Assembly: GCA_903847385.1 (NCBI GenBank)
Contig: CAINDO010000657.1
Coordinates: forward strand, 1-45,958
DNA from: an uncultured Myxococcales bacterium
GTDB taxonomy: Bacteria; Myxococcota_A; Bradymonadia; UBA7976; UBA1532
Length of the DNA stretch: 45,958 bases
Direction: 5' to 3'
Shown here: piece by piece, positions 1 through 8,760 of the stretch
Layout of the letters: every line of letters begins with the position of its first letter
Position numbering within the stretch: position 1 is the stretch's first letter
Position numbers and translations under genes: made by a program
Notes under the pieces: model-generated
What the model saw: the letters and a program-made list of their open reading frames with translations, nothing else
What the model was told of the DNA's origin: nothing
Databases searched by the model: none

Positions 1-923
1 CGCTCCTCGGCGGGGGCGGCGGGCGTCGGGGCGGCGGCGGGCGCCACCGTCGTCAGCGCGGGAATCCCCGGCAGGTCGGCTGGGGCGGCGTCGGGCTCGA
101 CCTCGGCCATGGGCGCCGCGGGGGCGGCCTCGACGGCGGGGGCGGCGGGCGCCTGACCAGAGACGTAACCCAGCGCGGCGGCCACGAGGTCGGCGTGGGG
201 CGGGCAGGGGCCCGGGGCCGGCTTGGCCTGCGCCTGCGGCTCGAGCCAGGCCAGCATCTGGCGGATGCGGTCGATGCCGCGCAGCACGATGTCCACGAAC
301 GGGCCGTCGGGGTGAATCTCGCCCTTGCGGGCGCGGTCCATCAGGGACTCGATGGCGTGGGCGAGCTGCGTGACCGTGTTGAGACGGAGGAATCCCGCGA
401 CGCCCTTCACGGAGTGGAACGCCCGGAACGTGTTGCCGAGCTGCTCCTTGAAGTCCTCGTGGTCCTCGAGCCGCAGCATGCTCTGCTCGGCCGCGTCCAT
501 GCTCTCCGTGGACTCCAGGATGAACTCGGAGATCAGCGCGCGGTCGCCGTCGTCGAAGACGGGCACGTCCGGCTCGGGTTCCGGCTCCGGCGCGGGGGCT
601 CCGGCCACGGGGGCGGCGCCGGCGAGGGCGGCGTCGGCCGCCTCGACCAGCTTGGCCACGTCGGCGCGGCCGCCGACGACCAGGGCGCGCATGGCGGCCG
701 TGAGGTCGTCGAACACGTGCTGCGCGGCGGGTCGGCTGCCGAGCTCCGGGCTGAGCTTCCACGCGGCGGCGGTGAGTCGGGCCAGATCGGGTCCGACCTC
801 CGGCTGCTCCATGGCGCTCTGAACGAGGTTGCCGAAAAGGGAGTCGAGGTCGTCCATGGAGCGACCGAGAGCCAGGGCGGTCTCGACTTCCGAGAGAAGG
901 CGTTCGAAGGCGGCGGTACTCAT
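1..923 (-). CDS. cheA: CheA-type chemotaxis histidine kinase, N-terminal part (cut by window edge)
   Basis: The reading frame starts at ATG 923 and stays open to base 1, giving about 307 residues with the C-terminus missing. Residues about 125-215 form a histidine phosphotransfer (Hpt) domain. The phospho-acceptor is His170 in HSVKGVAGFLRL, which matches the H-x-x-K-G-x-x-x-F-L pattern of CheA P1 domains. In this family the His receives phosphate from the downstream kinase domain and passes it to CheY-type regulators. Two things are unusual. An approximately 120-residue helical segment precedes the Hpt domain, whereas P1 normally sits at the very N-terminus. A long Ala/Pro-rich linker follows (from about residue 225 to the edge). 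The dimerisation, ATPase and CheW-like domains are not visible, so a simple Hpt protein remains possible. The gene lies 31 bp downstream of, and on the same strand as, the 955-1929 gene and is probably co-transcribed with it. Confidence 0.8.
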   Translation of the reverse strand, partial: MSTAAFERLLSEVETALALGRSMDDLDSLFGNLVQSAMEQPEVGPDLARLTAAAWKLSPELGSRPAAQHVFDDLTAAMRALVVGGRADVAKLVEAADAALAGAAPVAGAPAPEPEPEPDVPVFDDGDRALISEFILESTESMDAAEQSMLRLEDHEDFKEQLGNTFRAFHSVKGVAGFLRLNTVTQLAHAIESLMDRARKGEIHPDGPFVDIVLRGIDRIRQMLAWLEPQAQAKPAPGPCPPHADLVAAALGYVSGQAPAAPAVEAAPAAPMAEVEPDAAPADLPGIPALTTVAPAAAPTPAAPAEE

Positions 924-954
924 GGCCGCATCAACGGAACTGTGGGGGCGGGTA

Positions 955-1929
955 CTAAGACGGGGGTGCGAACGACCCCCCCGCCGGTCGCGGAAAACCC
1001 GCCCCCTCCAGGTACTCGAGTACGGTGCGGGCCGTATGCTCGGCATCGGATGCGGCGAGGCGTGCGCCCCGCGGGCTGCCGCCGACCGTCTCGCGGCCGC
1101 CCCAGCCCACGCCGAGGTGGGGCCACAGGTTCTGCAGACCTCCGGGTCCGAACAGCGCCTCGGCCGTCTCGCGATCCGGGCAACCCAGGGTGACCTTGGC
1201 CTGCCGCGCCGCGAAGCTGACCACGATCGGGGCCATGCGGTACCACACGTCGAAACCCCAGACCGTGCTCTGCACGACCACGACCGGCGCCTCGGTGCTC
1301 CCGACGCCGGGCCCTCGGCAGACCGGGCGGTGCTCGACGTCCGGCGGCATCTCCCGGCGCCCGCCCCGCCAGGTGTACAGGCCGATGATGCCCTCGAGGG
1401 CCCGCCGCCGGCGGCCCCGGTCCGAGGCGATGGCCCGCTCGCGTTCCTCGGGGGCGATGCCGACCTCGAGAAGGTGCGTCATCTCCGAGACGGCGCGGCG
1501 GAACCCGGCTTCATTCGGGTAGATGTCCGGCCGCTGGTTGAACCAGGCCAGCTCCACGCCGGAGGTCTCCGAGAAGAGATCCAGGCCGATGGGGTCGACG
1601 TCCTGGCGATCGACGAGCCGGTAGAAGGACTCGGCGATGTTGGCCTTGGGCACGAGCCCGGCCAGGGCCACGATGGCCAGCACCGCGTCCGCGTCCGGCG
1701 TGCCGGTCACCACGAAGCGGGGGTCGCGCTTGCGCGCGCCATACAGGTCCCGACAGGCGCGCAGGGCCACGCCCTCGCGGTGGCTCTCCGTGCCGTGGTG
1801 GTCCAGGGCGTATTTGCCCAGGACCGAGCCGTGCTGGCCGAAGGCGCACTCCACGGGCTCATAGCCGTCGTCGCGGAGCCGGCAGGCCGTGTCGTAGTCG
1901 TGGGTGTGGGCGATCACCAGGGGGTTCAT
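955..1929 (-). CDS. Unrecognised protein with DHH-phosphoesterase-like motifs
   Basis: This is a 324-residue soluble protein starting at ATG 1929, with no signal peptide or membrane segment. I do not recognise the family with certainty. Near the N-terminus there are His/Asp-rich stretches (HTHDYD at about 8-13, LDHHGTES at about 42-49), followed by GTPDADAVLAIVAL at about 76-89. Near the C-terminus is a Gly-rich GWGGRETVGGSPRG. LDHHG and PDADA resemble motifs III and I of DHH-superfamily phosphoesterases, and the Gly-rich stretch resembles the DHHA1 substrate loop. However, the first two occur in the opposite order from the canonical family. A metal-dependent phosphoesterase is therefore only a suggestion. 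The gene precedes the CheA-like gene by 31 bp on the same strand. Confidence 0.75.
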   Translation of the reverse strand: MNPLVIAHTHDYDTACRLRDDGYEPVECAFGQHGSVLGKYALDHHGTESHREGVALRACRDLYGARKRDPRFVVTGTPDADAVLAIVALAGLVPKANIAESFYRLVDRQDVDPIGLDLFSETSGVELAWFNQRPDIYPNEAGFRRAVSEMTHLLEVGIAPEERERAIASDRGRRRRALEGIIGLYTWRGGRREMPPDVEHRPVCRGPGVGSTEAPVVVVQSTVWGFDVWYRMAPIVVSFAARQAKVTLGCPDRETAEALFGPGGLQNLWPHLGVGWGGRETVGGSPRGARLAASDAEHTARTVLEYLEGAGFPRPAGGSFAPPS

Positions 1930-1997
1930 GCGTCGCTTTCGAGCCGGAGTGGGGGGTCACACCCGGCGACTCTCGAAAATCCGCGGCCCGGTCCGGC

Positions 1998-2023
1998 CCG
2001 GATCACGGAAAACGGTGATCCGG
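1998..2023. promoter_or_regulatory. Inverted repeat upstream of a possible sigma-54 promoter
   Basis: Two perfect 9-base arms, CCGGATCAC (1998-2006) and GTGATCCGG (2015-2023), flank an 8-base spacer. Their centre is about 75 bp upstream of the start predicted from the -24/-12 element at 2059-2075. That fits an activator-binding site, but the repeat could also form a hairpin. Confidence 0.45.
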
Positions 2024-2058
2024 ACCTCGAACATCCCCGGGAATCGGGGGTTTTCGGG

Positions 2059-2075
2059 TTGGCGCAGAGCTTGCT
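2059..2075 (+). promoter_or_regulatory. Candidate sigma-54 (-24/-12) promoter
   Basis: The sequence TTGGCGCAGAGCTTGCT matches the sigma-54 layout: invariant GG (2061-2062) and GC (2073-2074) separated by exactly 10 bases, in TTGGC and TTGC contexts. The predicted start at about 2086 leaves only about 3 bases before the ATG at 2089, an almost leaderless transcript, which lowers confidence. Confidence 0.45.
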
Positions 2076-2088
2076 AGATTCACGGTTG

Positions 2089-3378
2089 ATGCCGAATTTG
2101 TCCACCCATCGCTGGGCGACCGCGTTGCGCCGCGTCGCATTGGCCGGCCTGATCGCCGGCTCGCTCGCCGGGCACGCCCGCGCGGAGTCGAGCCCCGATC
2201 CGGTCGCCGGTGCCCGCGCCACGCTGGCGCAGCGCCAGTCCGCGGTCGCGGCCCTCGAGGTCTCGCGCCAGGCCCTGGCGACGCAGAGCGAGGCCCTGGC
2301 GGCCGAGATCGCCCGCCTGAAGGCCAGCGGCAGCAAGCCGCTCCTGGTGGGCGTCGGCGGGCGGCTGGCCGAGCGCCTCGGGCAGCACCAGGCCCTGGTG
2401 GGGCAGCTCGCCCAGCTCGATCGTCAGGTCGACGCGGCGACGATGTCCGAGGCCGAGGCCCGGCGCGCGCTCGTGTCGGCGATGGACACCCGGATCACGG
2501 AAATTCGAGGGTCGCTCGGTCAAGGCGACGCCGCCACGCAGCGGTCGCGCTTCGAGCTGCTGCGTCGGCTGGTGGACGAGCGCGCCCGCCTGGCCAACGC
2601 CGCGGCGCCGGCGCAGGGTCGCGTGGTCGAGCTGCCGGCGGTGGACCCGCGGCGCGTCGATCCGGCGGAGCTGCAGGATCTGGCCGCGGAGACCCGCGAC
2701 CAGGCCGATCACGTGCGCAGCGCCCTGGGCCAGCTCGAGCAGCGCCTCGGCGAGCTCCAGTCCCGCCGGCGCATGCTGCGGGCTTCGGCGGCGTTCACCC
2801 GCGACGAGTCGCTCTTCGGCGAGGACGAGCGGGTCCGGCGGGTGGTCAGCGTGCGCGCCGACTCCGTGGGCACGGCCAGCGCCCGCGGCGTCGAGGGCGG
2901 GCCGACTTCGGCGGGCGGTGGCGTGGCCTCGGGCACGAGCAACAACGGGGCCGCCGCCACGACCGGCGACGGCGCCTCGCGCGACGACCAGGCGCCGACC
3001 GCGGCCCCGGAGTCCAACGAAACGCCACCCCCGGCGGCCCCCGGCGAAGGGGAGTTCGGCGCCGACAGCGACACCGCGCAGTCGGGCGGCGCAGCGGACC
3101 CGTCGCCCGCGCCCATGGAGCCGAGCCCGCCGCTGCAGGCCATCCCGGGCGGCGGTGCCTTCGACGGCGCGGGGTCGGGCGTCCAGCCGGCGCTCATCGT
3201 GCAGGACTCGCTGGATCCGAAGCTCCTGGACACGGACGTGGGCGGCCTCGGCCCCGACGCCCTCGCCGAGCAGATCCGGCAGCTCGAACTGCGCAAGCGC
3301 GCCCTTCAGAAGACGGTCCAGCAGCTCGACCAACGGCGTCGGGTGCTGGAGCGGGAAGCCGAAGACGACGGTGAGTGA
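2089..3378 (+). CDS. Secreted coiled-coil protein with Ala/Gly/Pro-rich linker
   Basis: The 429-residue protein begins at ATG 2089, chosen because it opens a good signal peptide: basic n-region, hydrophobic VALAGLIAGSLAG, then AHARA-ES at about 28-35. The frame is open much further upstream but shows no protein-like features there. The mature part has long Ala/Leu/Gln/Arg-rich heptad stretches (about 40-265) typical of coiled coils, a Gly/Ala/Pro/Glu-rich low-complexity linker (about 280-380), and a final charged coiled coil ending in LEREAEDDGE. I recognise no enzyme domain. The next gene overlaps it by 8 bp, so the pair is probably translationally coupled; a periplasmic coiled-coil partner for the outer-membrane barrel encoded next is a reasonable inference. 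Confidence 0.8.
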   Translation: MPNLSTHRWATALRRVALAGLIAGSLAGHARAESSPDPVAGARATLAQRQSAVAALEVSRQALATQSEALAAEIARLKASGSKPLLVGVGGRLAERLGQHQALVGQLAQLDRQVDAATMSEAEARRALVSAMDTRITEIRGSLGQGDAATQRSRFELLRRLVDERARLANAAAPAQGRVVELPAVDPRRVDPAELQDLAAETRDQADHVRSALGQLEQRLGELQSRRRMLRASAAFTRDESLFGEDERVRRVVSVRADSVGTASARGVEGGPTSAGGGVASGTSNNGAAATTGDGASRDDQAPTAAPESNETPPPAAPGEGEFGADSDTAQSGGAADPSPAPMEPSPPLQAIPGGGAFDGAGSGVQPALIVQDSLDPKLLDTDVGGLGPDALAEQIRQLELRKRALQKTVQQLDQRRRVLEREAEDDGE

Positions 3379-4441
3379 CCCGCGCAGGCGCCGCCTCGGG
3401 GTGGCCCTCGGCGCGTTTTTCCTCGCGCCGTTCGTGGCGCTCGGCGAGGGCACGTCCAGCGTGCGCGTGGAGACCGGCGCCGACTGGGACACCAACGCCA
3501 CGCGCGAAGAGGCCGGGGGCGCGGCGGACGGCCTCCTGCGGACCGTGGGTGAACTCCAGGGCTCCACACCCTGGGGCTCCGGCGCGCGCATCTCGGCGGG
3601 CTGGCACGGCGGGGGCAAGCTGCACATGCAGCGCCACGGGGAAGACGTCCTGCACCAGCGGGCCGATCTGTCCCTGGCGCAGGCGCTCGGGGGCGTGCTG
3701 GTCCTGCGCTGGGACGCGGGCGCGCGCGACCGCACCAGCCGCGCCCCGGTGCAGTCCATGGACCACACGCGCCTGACCACGGGGCCCGGCCTCGAGGCCC
3801 GCTTCGCCGGGTTTCGCGTGGGCCTGCGCGGCCTCTACGACCGCACGGTGTTCAAGCCGGATCCCGCCTTCGACGCCGATGCCCTCGGCGCTCACGCCAC
3901 GCTCGGCTGGGGTCGAGAGGCGTTCTCGGTGCAGCTGACCGGGCTCGGCACGCGGCGCACGTTTCAGGGCGAGCCCCTCGCGCTCGTGGGGCACGACGAG
4001 GGCCTGCCCATCGTGGAGCCCATCGCCGACCGCCACCGCGTCGACGACTTCCGGCGGGCGGGCCTCGAGGCGCAGTACGGCGGCGACTTCCTGATCGGCG
4101 GCGAGCTCGCCTGGGAGCGCAACGACTCCAACAGCCTGGGCGGCTCGCTCACGCGGCAGTCGGCGCGCCTTCAGGCCACCGTCGGCCTGCCCCTCTCGCT
4201 CCTGCTGACCTGTGCGGCGACGGCCCAGCGACTGGTGCACGACGATCCGCAGTACATCTCGGATACGGAGCTCATCGAGGACGAGGGCCGGTCGTCGGTC
4301 TCGGCGCGGCTCGAGCGCCCGCTGAGCGAGCACTGGTCGCTGCTGGCGCATGGCGGCACCTGGTTCTCGCCCACGGCCAGCGAGGGCCGCTACCTGCGCA
4401 CGGTGGCCGGGCTCGGCCTGGGTTACGGCCTGGAGCCCTGA
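3371..4441 (+). CDS. Predicted outer-membrane beta-barrel protein
   Basis: GTG 3371 overlaps the end of the upstream gene by 8 bp and gives a 356-residue protein. An arginine-rich start and the hydrophobic stretch LGVALGAFFLAPFVALGEG form a signal peptide. The mature N-terminus (SVRVETGADWDTNATRE) and the alternating polar/hydrophobic strands that follow are typical of outer-membrane barrels that begin with a periplasm-facing strand, and the protein ends in GLGLGYGLEP. The last residue is Pro rather than the usual aromatic, so a closed barrel is not certain. No specific family is recognised. It probably works with the coiled-coil protein encoded just before it. Its 3' end overlaps the convergent plsY by 19 bp. 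Confidence 0.75.
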   Translation: MSDPRRRRLGVALGAFFLAPFVALGEGTSSVRVETGADWDTNATREEAGGAADGLLRTVGELQGSTPWGSGARISAGWHGGGKLHMQRHGEDVLHQRADLSLAQALGGVLVLRWDAGARDRTSRAPVQSMDHTRLTTGPGLEARFAGFRVGLRGLYDRTVFKPDPAFDADALGAHATLGWGREAFSVQLTGLGTRRTFQGEPLALVGHDEGLPIVEPIADRHRVDDFRRAGLEAQYGGDFLIGGELAWERNDSNSLGGSLTRQSARLQATVGLPLSLLLTCAATAQRLVHDDPQYISDTELIEDEGRSSVSARLERPLSEHWSLLAHGGTWFSPTASEGRYLRTVAGLGLGYGLEP

Positions 4442-5004
4442 CGCCGGCCGCGCCGGAGCTGCTGCAGGTTGGTGCGGTGGCGCAGCACGATGAGCAGGGC
4501 CAGGAGCAGCGCGAGCAGCTGCGTCGCCTCCGGGCGGTGGTCCCAGGCGCTCAGGCCCACGAACGCGACGGCGGCGGCCAGGCTGCCCAAGGCGGGGATC
4601 CGGCTCACCACGGCCACCACGACCCAAAGCAGGGCCGAGAACACCGCCACGGGCCAGGCCAGGGCCGCCATGGCGCCGAACGCCGTGGCCACGCCCTTGC
4701 CGCCCTTGAAGCGCAGCCAGACGGGGTAACAGTGGCCCACCGTGGCCGCGAGGCCCACCGCCGGCGCGAGAAACGGTTCACCGGTGCGGGCCGCGTACAG
4801 GGTGGGCAGCAGGCCCTTCGCCACGTCCACGAGCAGGGTGAACGCACCCCAACCCTTGCCCATGGTGCGCGTCACGTTGGTGGCGCCGATGTTGCCGCTG
4901 CCGGCCCGCCGCGGATCGCGCCCGCTCAGTCGCCCCAGCAGCACCCCCGTCGGTACGGCGCCGAGCAGGTAGCCGGCCAGCACCCAGAGCAGGTTCTCGA
5001 TCAT
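4423..5004 (-). CDS. plsY: Glycerol-3-phosphate acyltransferase PlsY
   Basis: This 193-residue integral membrane protein transfers an acyl group from acyl-phosphate to glycerol-3-phosphate, the first acylation step of phospholipid synthesis at the inner membrane. The family's signatures are all present: GYLLGAVPTGVLLGRL at about 11-26, the glycine-rich GSGNIGATNVTR at 35-46, and GHCYPVWLRFKGGKGVAT at 90-107, which includes the conserved GGKGVAT loop. Several hydrophobic helices fill the rest, and the length is typical. ATG 5004 overlaps the upstream ligase-like gene by ATGA, so the two are translationally coupled. The 3' end overlaps the convergent barrel gene by 19 bp. Confidence 0.97.
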   Translation of the reverse strand: MIENLLWVLAGYLLGAVPTGVLLGRLSGRDPRRAGSGNIGATNVTRTMGKGWGAFTLLVDVAKGLLPTLYAARTGEPFLAPAVGLAATVGHCYPVWLRFKGGKGVATAFGAMAALAWPVAVFSALLWVVVAVVSRIPALGSLAAAVAFVGLSAWDHRPEATQLLALLLALLIVLRHRTNLQQLRRGRRQGSRP

Positions 5005-6353
5005 TCGGTGGGCGTCTCCGGGCGCCGGGGCGCCGGCAACTGTCCGGCCGCCGCGCACACCCCCAGGGTACACCACAAGAGCAGGCCGACGCCCTTCGTG
5101 AGGATCGTGATCAGCGTGTAGATCATGAGGGCCTGGGCACCCTTCACGAGCACCGCGCGGTCGGAGTTCGCCGCGCCCTCGCCCACCGCCCGTGCGTTCG
5201 CCTGCCAGCGCCATTGGCGGCGGATGATGCTGCCCACCACGCCGAGGAAGAGCAGCAGCGCCGGGATGCCACAGGACGCCGCGACGGACAGGTAGAAGTT
5301 GTGGGCCGAGCGGCCGGCCTGCGAGGTCACCTCGACGGAGCGATCCAGCTCGCCGAACTGCCCGTACCCGACGCCGAAGACGGGGTGGACCTGGATGGCG
5401 TTCAAGCCGTTGACCACGGTCGCCCAGCGGTGGGTCACGCTCGTGTCGCGCATCTCCATGCGTTTGGTGATGTCCGAGGTGTCCGCGCCGCGGACGGCGG
5501 GGAGGACGACGCCGATCAGCAGACCGAGGCCGAGGATCAGCATCACCTGGCGGCGGTTGTGGCGCACCCACCACAGGAGCGCGAAGCCGAGCGCGAAGTA
5601 CGTGCCGCGCGAGATGGTGAGGATCACCGTCAGGATCAGCGCACCGAGCAGGCCGAGCAGGCCGACCCGCAGCCACTGCCGCCGCGCGATCGACCAGAGC
5701 GCGAGGACGGGCACCGCCGCCAGCGACAGCACGTTCGCCAGAATGTTCGGCTGGTGGTACGCGCCGCCCACCCGGTAGACCGAGCCGAACTCGGGGAGGG
5801 CGATCAGGACCTCGAGGCCGCCGGCGATGGCCATGCACCAGAACGCCGTGCGAAGCCGGTCTTCGTCGGCCAGCAGGTCCATCAGGGCGATGCAGGTGAA
5901 CGACATCTGGACCTGACGCACGAAGCGGCCCTGCACCTCGCTCGGGGCGCCGCTGATGACCATGCTCACGAACTCCCAGGCCAGGAAGGCGATGATCAAC
6001 CACGCCGCGCCGGTGATGCGCGGCCGTTGCTGACCGGCCAGGCGGTGCAGGAGCCAGATGGGCAGGAGCGCGACGCTGGCGAGGTCGCCCAGGTCGAGGT
6101 AGACGACGCCGAGCGGAACACCCAGGTGGGTGAAGAACATCCCGAAGCAGACGGCGTAAGCCGCCAGGTGCGGGCGCCCGATCAGGAAACCGCCCACCGA
6201 AAACGCGATGAGCGCGCCGGCGGCGAGGGTCGGGCTCTGCGCGATCGTCAGACCGAGGAGGGGGGCGGCGAGCAGACCCAGGAGCGCGGCCAGGCCGGCG
6301 CGGCGGTCGAGGGGGCTCGATTGACCGATGATCTGGAGGAAAGGGCTGGCCAC
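5001..6353 (-). CDS. O-antigen ligase / Wzy_C-family membrane protein
   Basis: This 450-residue polytopic membrane protein has about 10-12 hydrophobic segments and the hallmarks of the O-antigen ligase/polymerase superfamily: SRG at 248-250 after a helix, then a periplasmic loop with HPVFGVGYGQF at 323-333 and SAHNFYL at 349-355. Family members join or polymerise undecaprenyl-linked glycans on the periplasmic face. The substrate here (lipid A core, exopolysaccharide or a protein) cannot be told, because no glycosyltransferase genes are nearby. The start is GTG 6353. It has no Shine-Dalgarno sequence, but a good -10-like GATAAT at 6365-6370 (minus strand) lies just upstream, suggesting a near-leaderless transcript. 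plsY follows with an ATGA overlap, linking envelope glycan and lipid functions. Confidence 0.88.
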   Translation of the reverse strand: MASPFLQIIGQSSPLDRRAGLAALLGLLAAPLLGLTIAQSPTLAAGALIAFSVGGFLIGRPHLAAYAVCFGMFFTHLGVPLGVVYLDLGDLASVALLPIWLLHRLAGQQRPRITGAAWLIIAFLAWEFVSMVISGAPSEVQGRFVRQVQMSFTCIALMDLLADEDRLRTAFWCMAIAGGLEVLIALPEFGSVYRVGGAYHQPNILANVLSLAAVPVLALWSIARRQWLRVGLLGLLGALILTVILTISRGTYFALGFALLWWVRHNRRQVMLILGLGLLIGVVLPAVRGADTSDITKRMEMRDTSVTHRWATVVNGLNAIQVHPVFGVGYGQFGELDRSVEVTSQAGRSAHNFYLSVAASCGIPALLLFLGVVGSIIRRQWRWQANARAVGEGAANSDRAVLVKGAQALMIYTLITILTKGVGLLLWCTLGVCAAAGQLPAPRRPETPTE

Positions 6354-6423
6354 GGGTGTCCGATATTATCAGACCCCGGGGAAAGGCGGGCGATGTCAGC
6401 GATCTCGTCGATTGTGACCCGGC

Positions 6424-8670
6424 TCAGTACAGGACGTCCTGGGCGGCGAAGCGGACCCGCACGTCGCGGTCGGCCATCGCGTCCATCAGGACCGGCAGGC
6501 TGCGGTCGCCGCCGATGCGGCCGACGCTGGCGACGATGTCCTGGCGCAGCATGGGGTCGTCCTGGTCGAGGCCCTGCTTGGCGTGGAAGAGGGCGGCCAG
6601 GCCGTCCAGGGCCGACTGCTCGCGGATCTGGCCGAGGGCCAGGACGGCGGCGCGGGTGACCTCGCGGCTGGGGTGGTCGAGCTGGGCGACCAGGGCGGAC
6701 GTCGCGACGGCGATGCGCTTCTGGCCGAGGGCGTGGATGGCGGCGAGGCGGACCTCGACGGCCTTGTCGTCCAGGGCGGCGATGAGCGCGGTGGCGGCGC
6801 TGTCGGCGTCGCCACAGGCCGAGATGGCCTCGACGGCCAGGCGGCGGACGACCAGATCCTGCGCGTCCGTGAGCTGGCGGACGGCGTGCGGCAGGGCGAT
6901 GGGCTCCTTGAAGGCCGCGCTCAGCCGGAGGACGTCGGCCTGGGCGGCCTCGCGGGCGCCGGGGGCCTTCTCGAGCAGCGCGGGCAGCACCTGGGGACCG
7001 AGCTTGCGGAGCTGACCGACGGCGGACTCGCGGGCGGCGTCGGAGCCGGCGACCGTGGCGTCGATCAGGGCGGTCTGGCCGAGGACCCCATGCTCGGCGA
7101 GCTGGGCGGCGGCGAAGTGGCGCACCTCGCGGTGGCGGGAGCCGAGGACCAGGATGATCTCGTCGGTGCCGGCGTCGGCGGTCAGCAGCGCCTTGGCGGC
7201 GGCGAAGGCGGTGGCGCCGTCCGGGCCGAGCGTCGAGAGGCGGCGCAGGCGGGGGCGGGCGGCCTCGCCCAGGGCGCCCATCGCGGCGGCGGCGGCCTGG
7301 CGGACGCTCATGCTGACGTCCGTGGTCAAGAGGTCGAGGGTCTCGAGGTCCTCGGGCTGGGCGAACTGGCCGAGGGCGTAGGCGACGGCCTGGCGCTCGA
7401 CCAGGTAGCGGCTGTCCCAGAGCGTCGCGATGGCGTCGTGGGCCGAGAGGTCGGCGCGGCGGGCGAGTCCGTAGATGGCGGCGGCGCGCAGCTCGCTGTC
7501 CGTGGCGCCGGAGAGGTTCGCCATCAGGATGCTCTGCGCGTCGGGGAGGTCGACGCTGCCCAGGGCGCGGAGGGCGGCGGCGCGCTCGGCGCGGACCGTC
7601 GAGTCCAGCAGGGGGCGCAGGGCGGCGACGGCGGCGGCGCCGAACTGGCCCAGGTGGCGCTCGGCGCTCTCGCGGCGCTCCGGGCTGCCGCCCACGAGCT
7701 CGGACACGACCACGTCCAGGGCCCGGTCGTCGCCGAGGCGGACGAGGGCGTCGAAGGCCTGGTCGCGGGCCTTGCCGGCCGTCTGGTCGAACCAGCGGCG
7801 GAGGGCGTCGTAGTGGGCCACGCTGCCCATGGCGCCCAGGGACCACAGGGCCGCGTCGCGGACGGCGGGGTCCTTGTGCCGGAGCTGCGTCGCGGCGGCG
7901 TGGATGGCGCTCGGGTCACCGAGCTCGCCCAGGACGTGGAGCAGGCGCGCCGTGAGGTGCGGGTTCTCGGGGTGAATCGCGGCGATCAGGCGGCTCACCG
8001 CCGGCGGCCCGATGGCCACCAGGGCGCGGCGGCCCTGGGCGAAGCGCTGGTCGTCGCTCAGGTACGACACGGCCTCGTCGATGCGCTTGGACAGGTCGGG
8101 GAACGCCGCGAAGGGGTCCGCCGGGCCGGCCAGCTTCATCTCGGAGAGGCACACGCCGCCGAGCTCCGCCTTGCCGTGCACGGTCTCGAACGTGAACTTC
8201 AGGCTGTTGGCGGCCATCGGGGGCTCGATGGCCACGACCTGCTGCCACCGGCGATCGGGCAGGTCGTACGTGCGGCTCTCACCACCGCCTTCGACGCGGA
8301 CGCGGCCCGGGCGACCACAGTGATTGAAGGCCGTCGTCTCACGGGCGTCGCCGGGCACGAACTCGAAGCGGTCGACGTACTCGACCTTCTGGAAGACCAG
8401 CTTCAGCCAGGCGCCGGAGGTCTCGTCCGGAACGCTGCCCCAGGCGGACCAGTCGCGGCCGTCGGCCACGTTGGCGGCGCGGTAAAGGGCCCGACCACTC
8501 TCGGCGGCGGCGCTCGTCGAAGAGGCCTCGACGCGGATGACGCGCTCACGGCCCAGGGCGATCTGGTCGGCGCGAAGCGGGTTGGGCGCGTCGGCGGCGG
8601 CGGCGGTTCCGAGCGTGGCGGCGAGGAGCGTGCCGAGCGTCGTGCCGAGGGTCTTGATCTTCGTCGCCAT
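6424..8670 (-). CDS. Secreted HEAT-repeat protein with NADase-type glycan-binding (discoidin-like) domain
   Basis: The 748-residue protein starts at ATG 8670 behind a clear GGAGG. Residues 1-26 are a signal peptide ending in AAAADA. Residues about 45-180 look like a discoidin-fold glycan-binding module: YRAANVADGRDWSAW at 63-77 matches the Y-x-A-x-N-V-x-D-G-x-x-x-x-A-W pattern, followed by W/F-rich beta strands. From about 190 to the end there are tandem helical HEAT / PBS-lyase-like repeats with the recurrent Leu-x-x-Leu-Gly-x-x-x-x-Pro-x-A pattern. Such repeats are protein-binding scaffolds, so a surface or periplasmic adaptor that binds a glycan and a protein is plausible. I see no catalytic motif. 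The gene is flanked by intergenic gaps on both sides and is probably transcribed alone or after the metalloprotease upstream. Confidence 0.85.
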   Translation of the reverse strand: MATKIKTLGTTLGTLLAATLGTAAAADAPNPLRADQIALGRERVIRVEASSTSAAAESGRALYRAANVADGRDWSAWGSVPDETSGAWLKLVFQKVEYVDRFEFVPGDARETTAFNHCGRPGRVRVEGGGESRTYDLPDRRWQQVVAIEPPMAANSLKFTFETVHGKAELGGVCLSEMKLAGPADPFAAFPDLSKRIDEAVSYLSDDQRFAQGRRALVAIGPPAVSRLIAAIHPENPHLTARLLHVLGELGDPSAIHAAATQLRHKDPAVRDAALWSLGAMGSVAHYDALRRWFDQTAGKARDQAFDALVRLGDDRALDVVVSELVGGSPERRESAERHLGQFGAAAVAALRPLLDSTVRAERAAALRALGSVDLPDAQSILMANLSGATDSELRAAAIYGLARRADLSAHDAIATLWDSRYLVERQAVAYALGQFAQPEDLETLDLLTTDVSMSVRQAAAAAMGALGEAARPRLRRLSTLGPDGATAFAAAKALLTADAGTDEIILVLGSRHREVRHFAAAQLAEHGVLGQTALIDATVAGSDAARESAVGQLRKLGPQVLPALLEKAPGAREAAQADVLRLSAAFKEPIALPHAVRQLTDAQDLVVRRLAVEAISACGDADSAATALIAALDDKAVEVRLAAIHALGQKRIAVATSALVAQLDHPSREVTRAAVLALGQIREQSALDGLAALFHAKQGLDQDDPMLRQDIVASVGRIGGDRSLPVLMDAMADRDVRVRFAAQDVLY

Positions 8671-8760
8671 GGGAGCCTCCAGGGGTTGAGCGTTTCACAT
8701 GCTCAATCGGCTCCAAATCTTCGACCCCGCAATGGGGGGTATCAAACAACCGAGGGCGGG

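Noticed and set aside
829..2088. Plus-strand open frame upstream of ATG 2089
   Set aside because: It is merely the open upstream part of the frame; it runs antisense to the 955-1929 gene and contains no protein-like features before the signal peptide at 2089.
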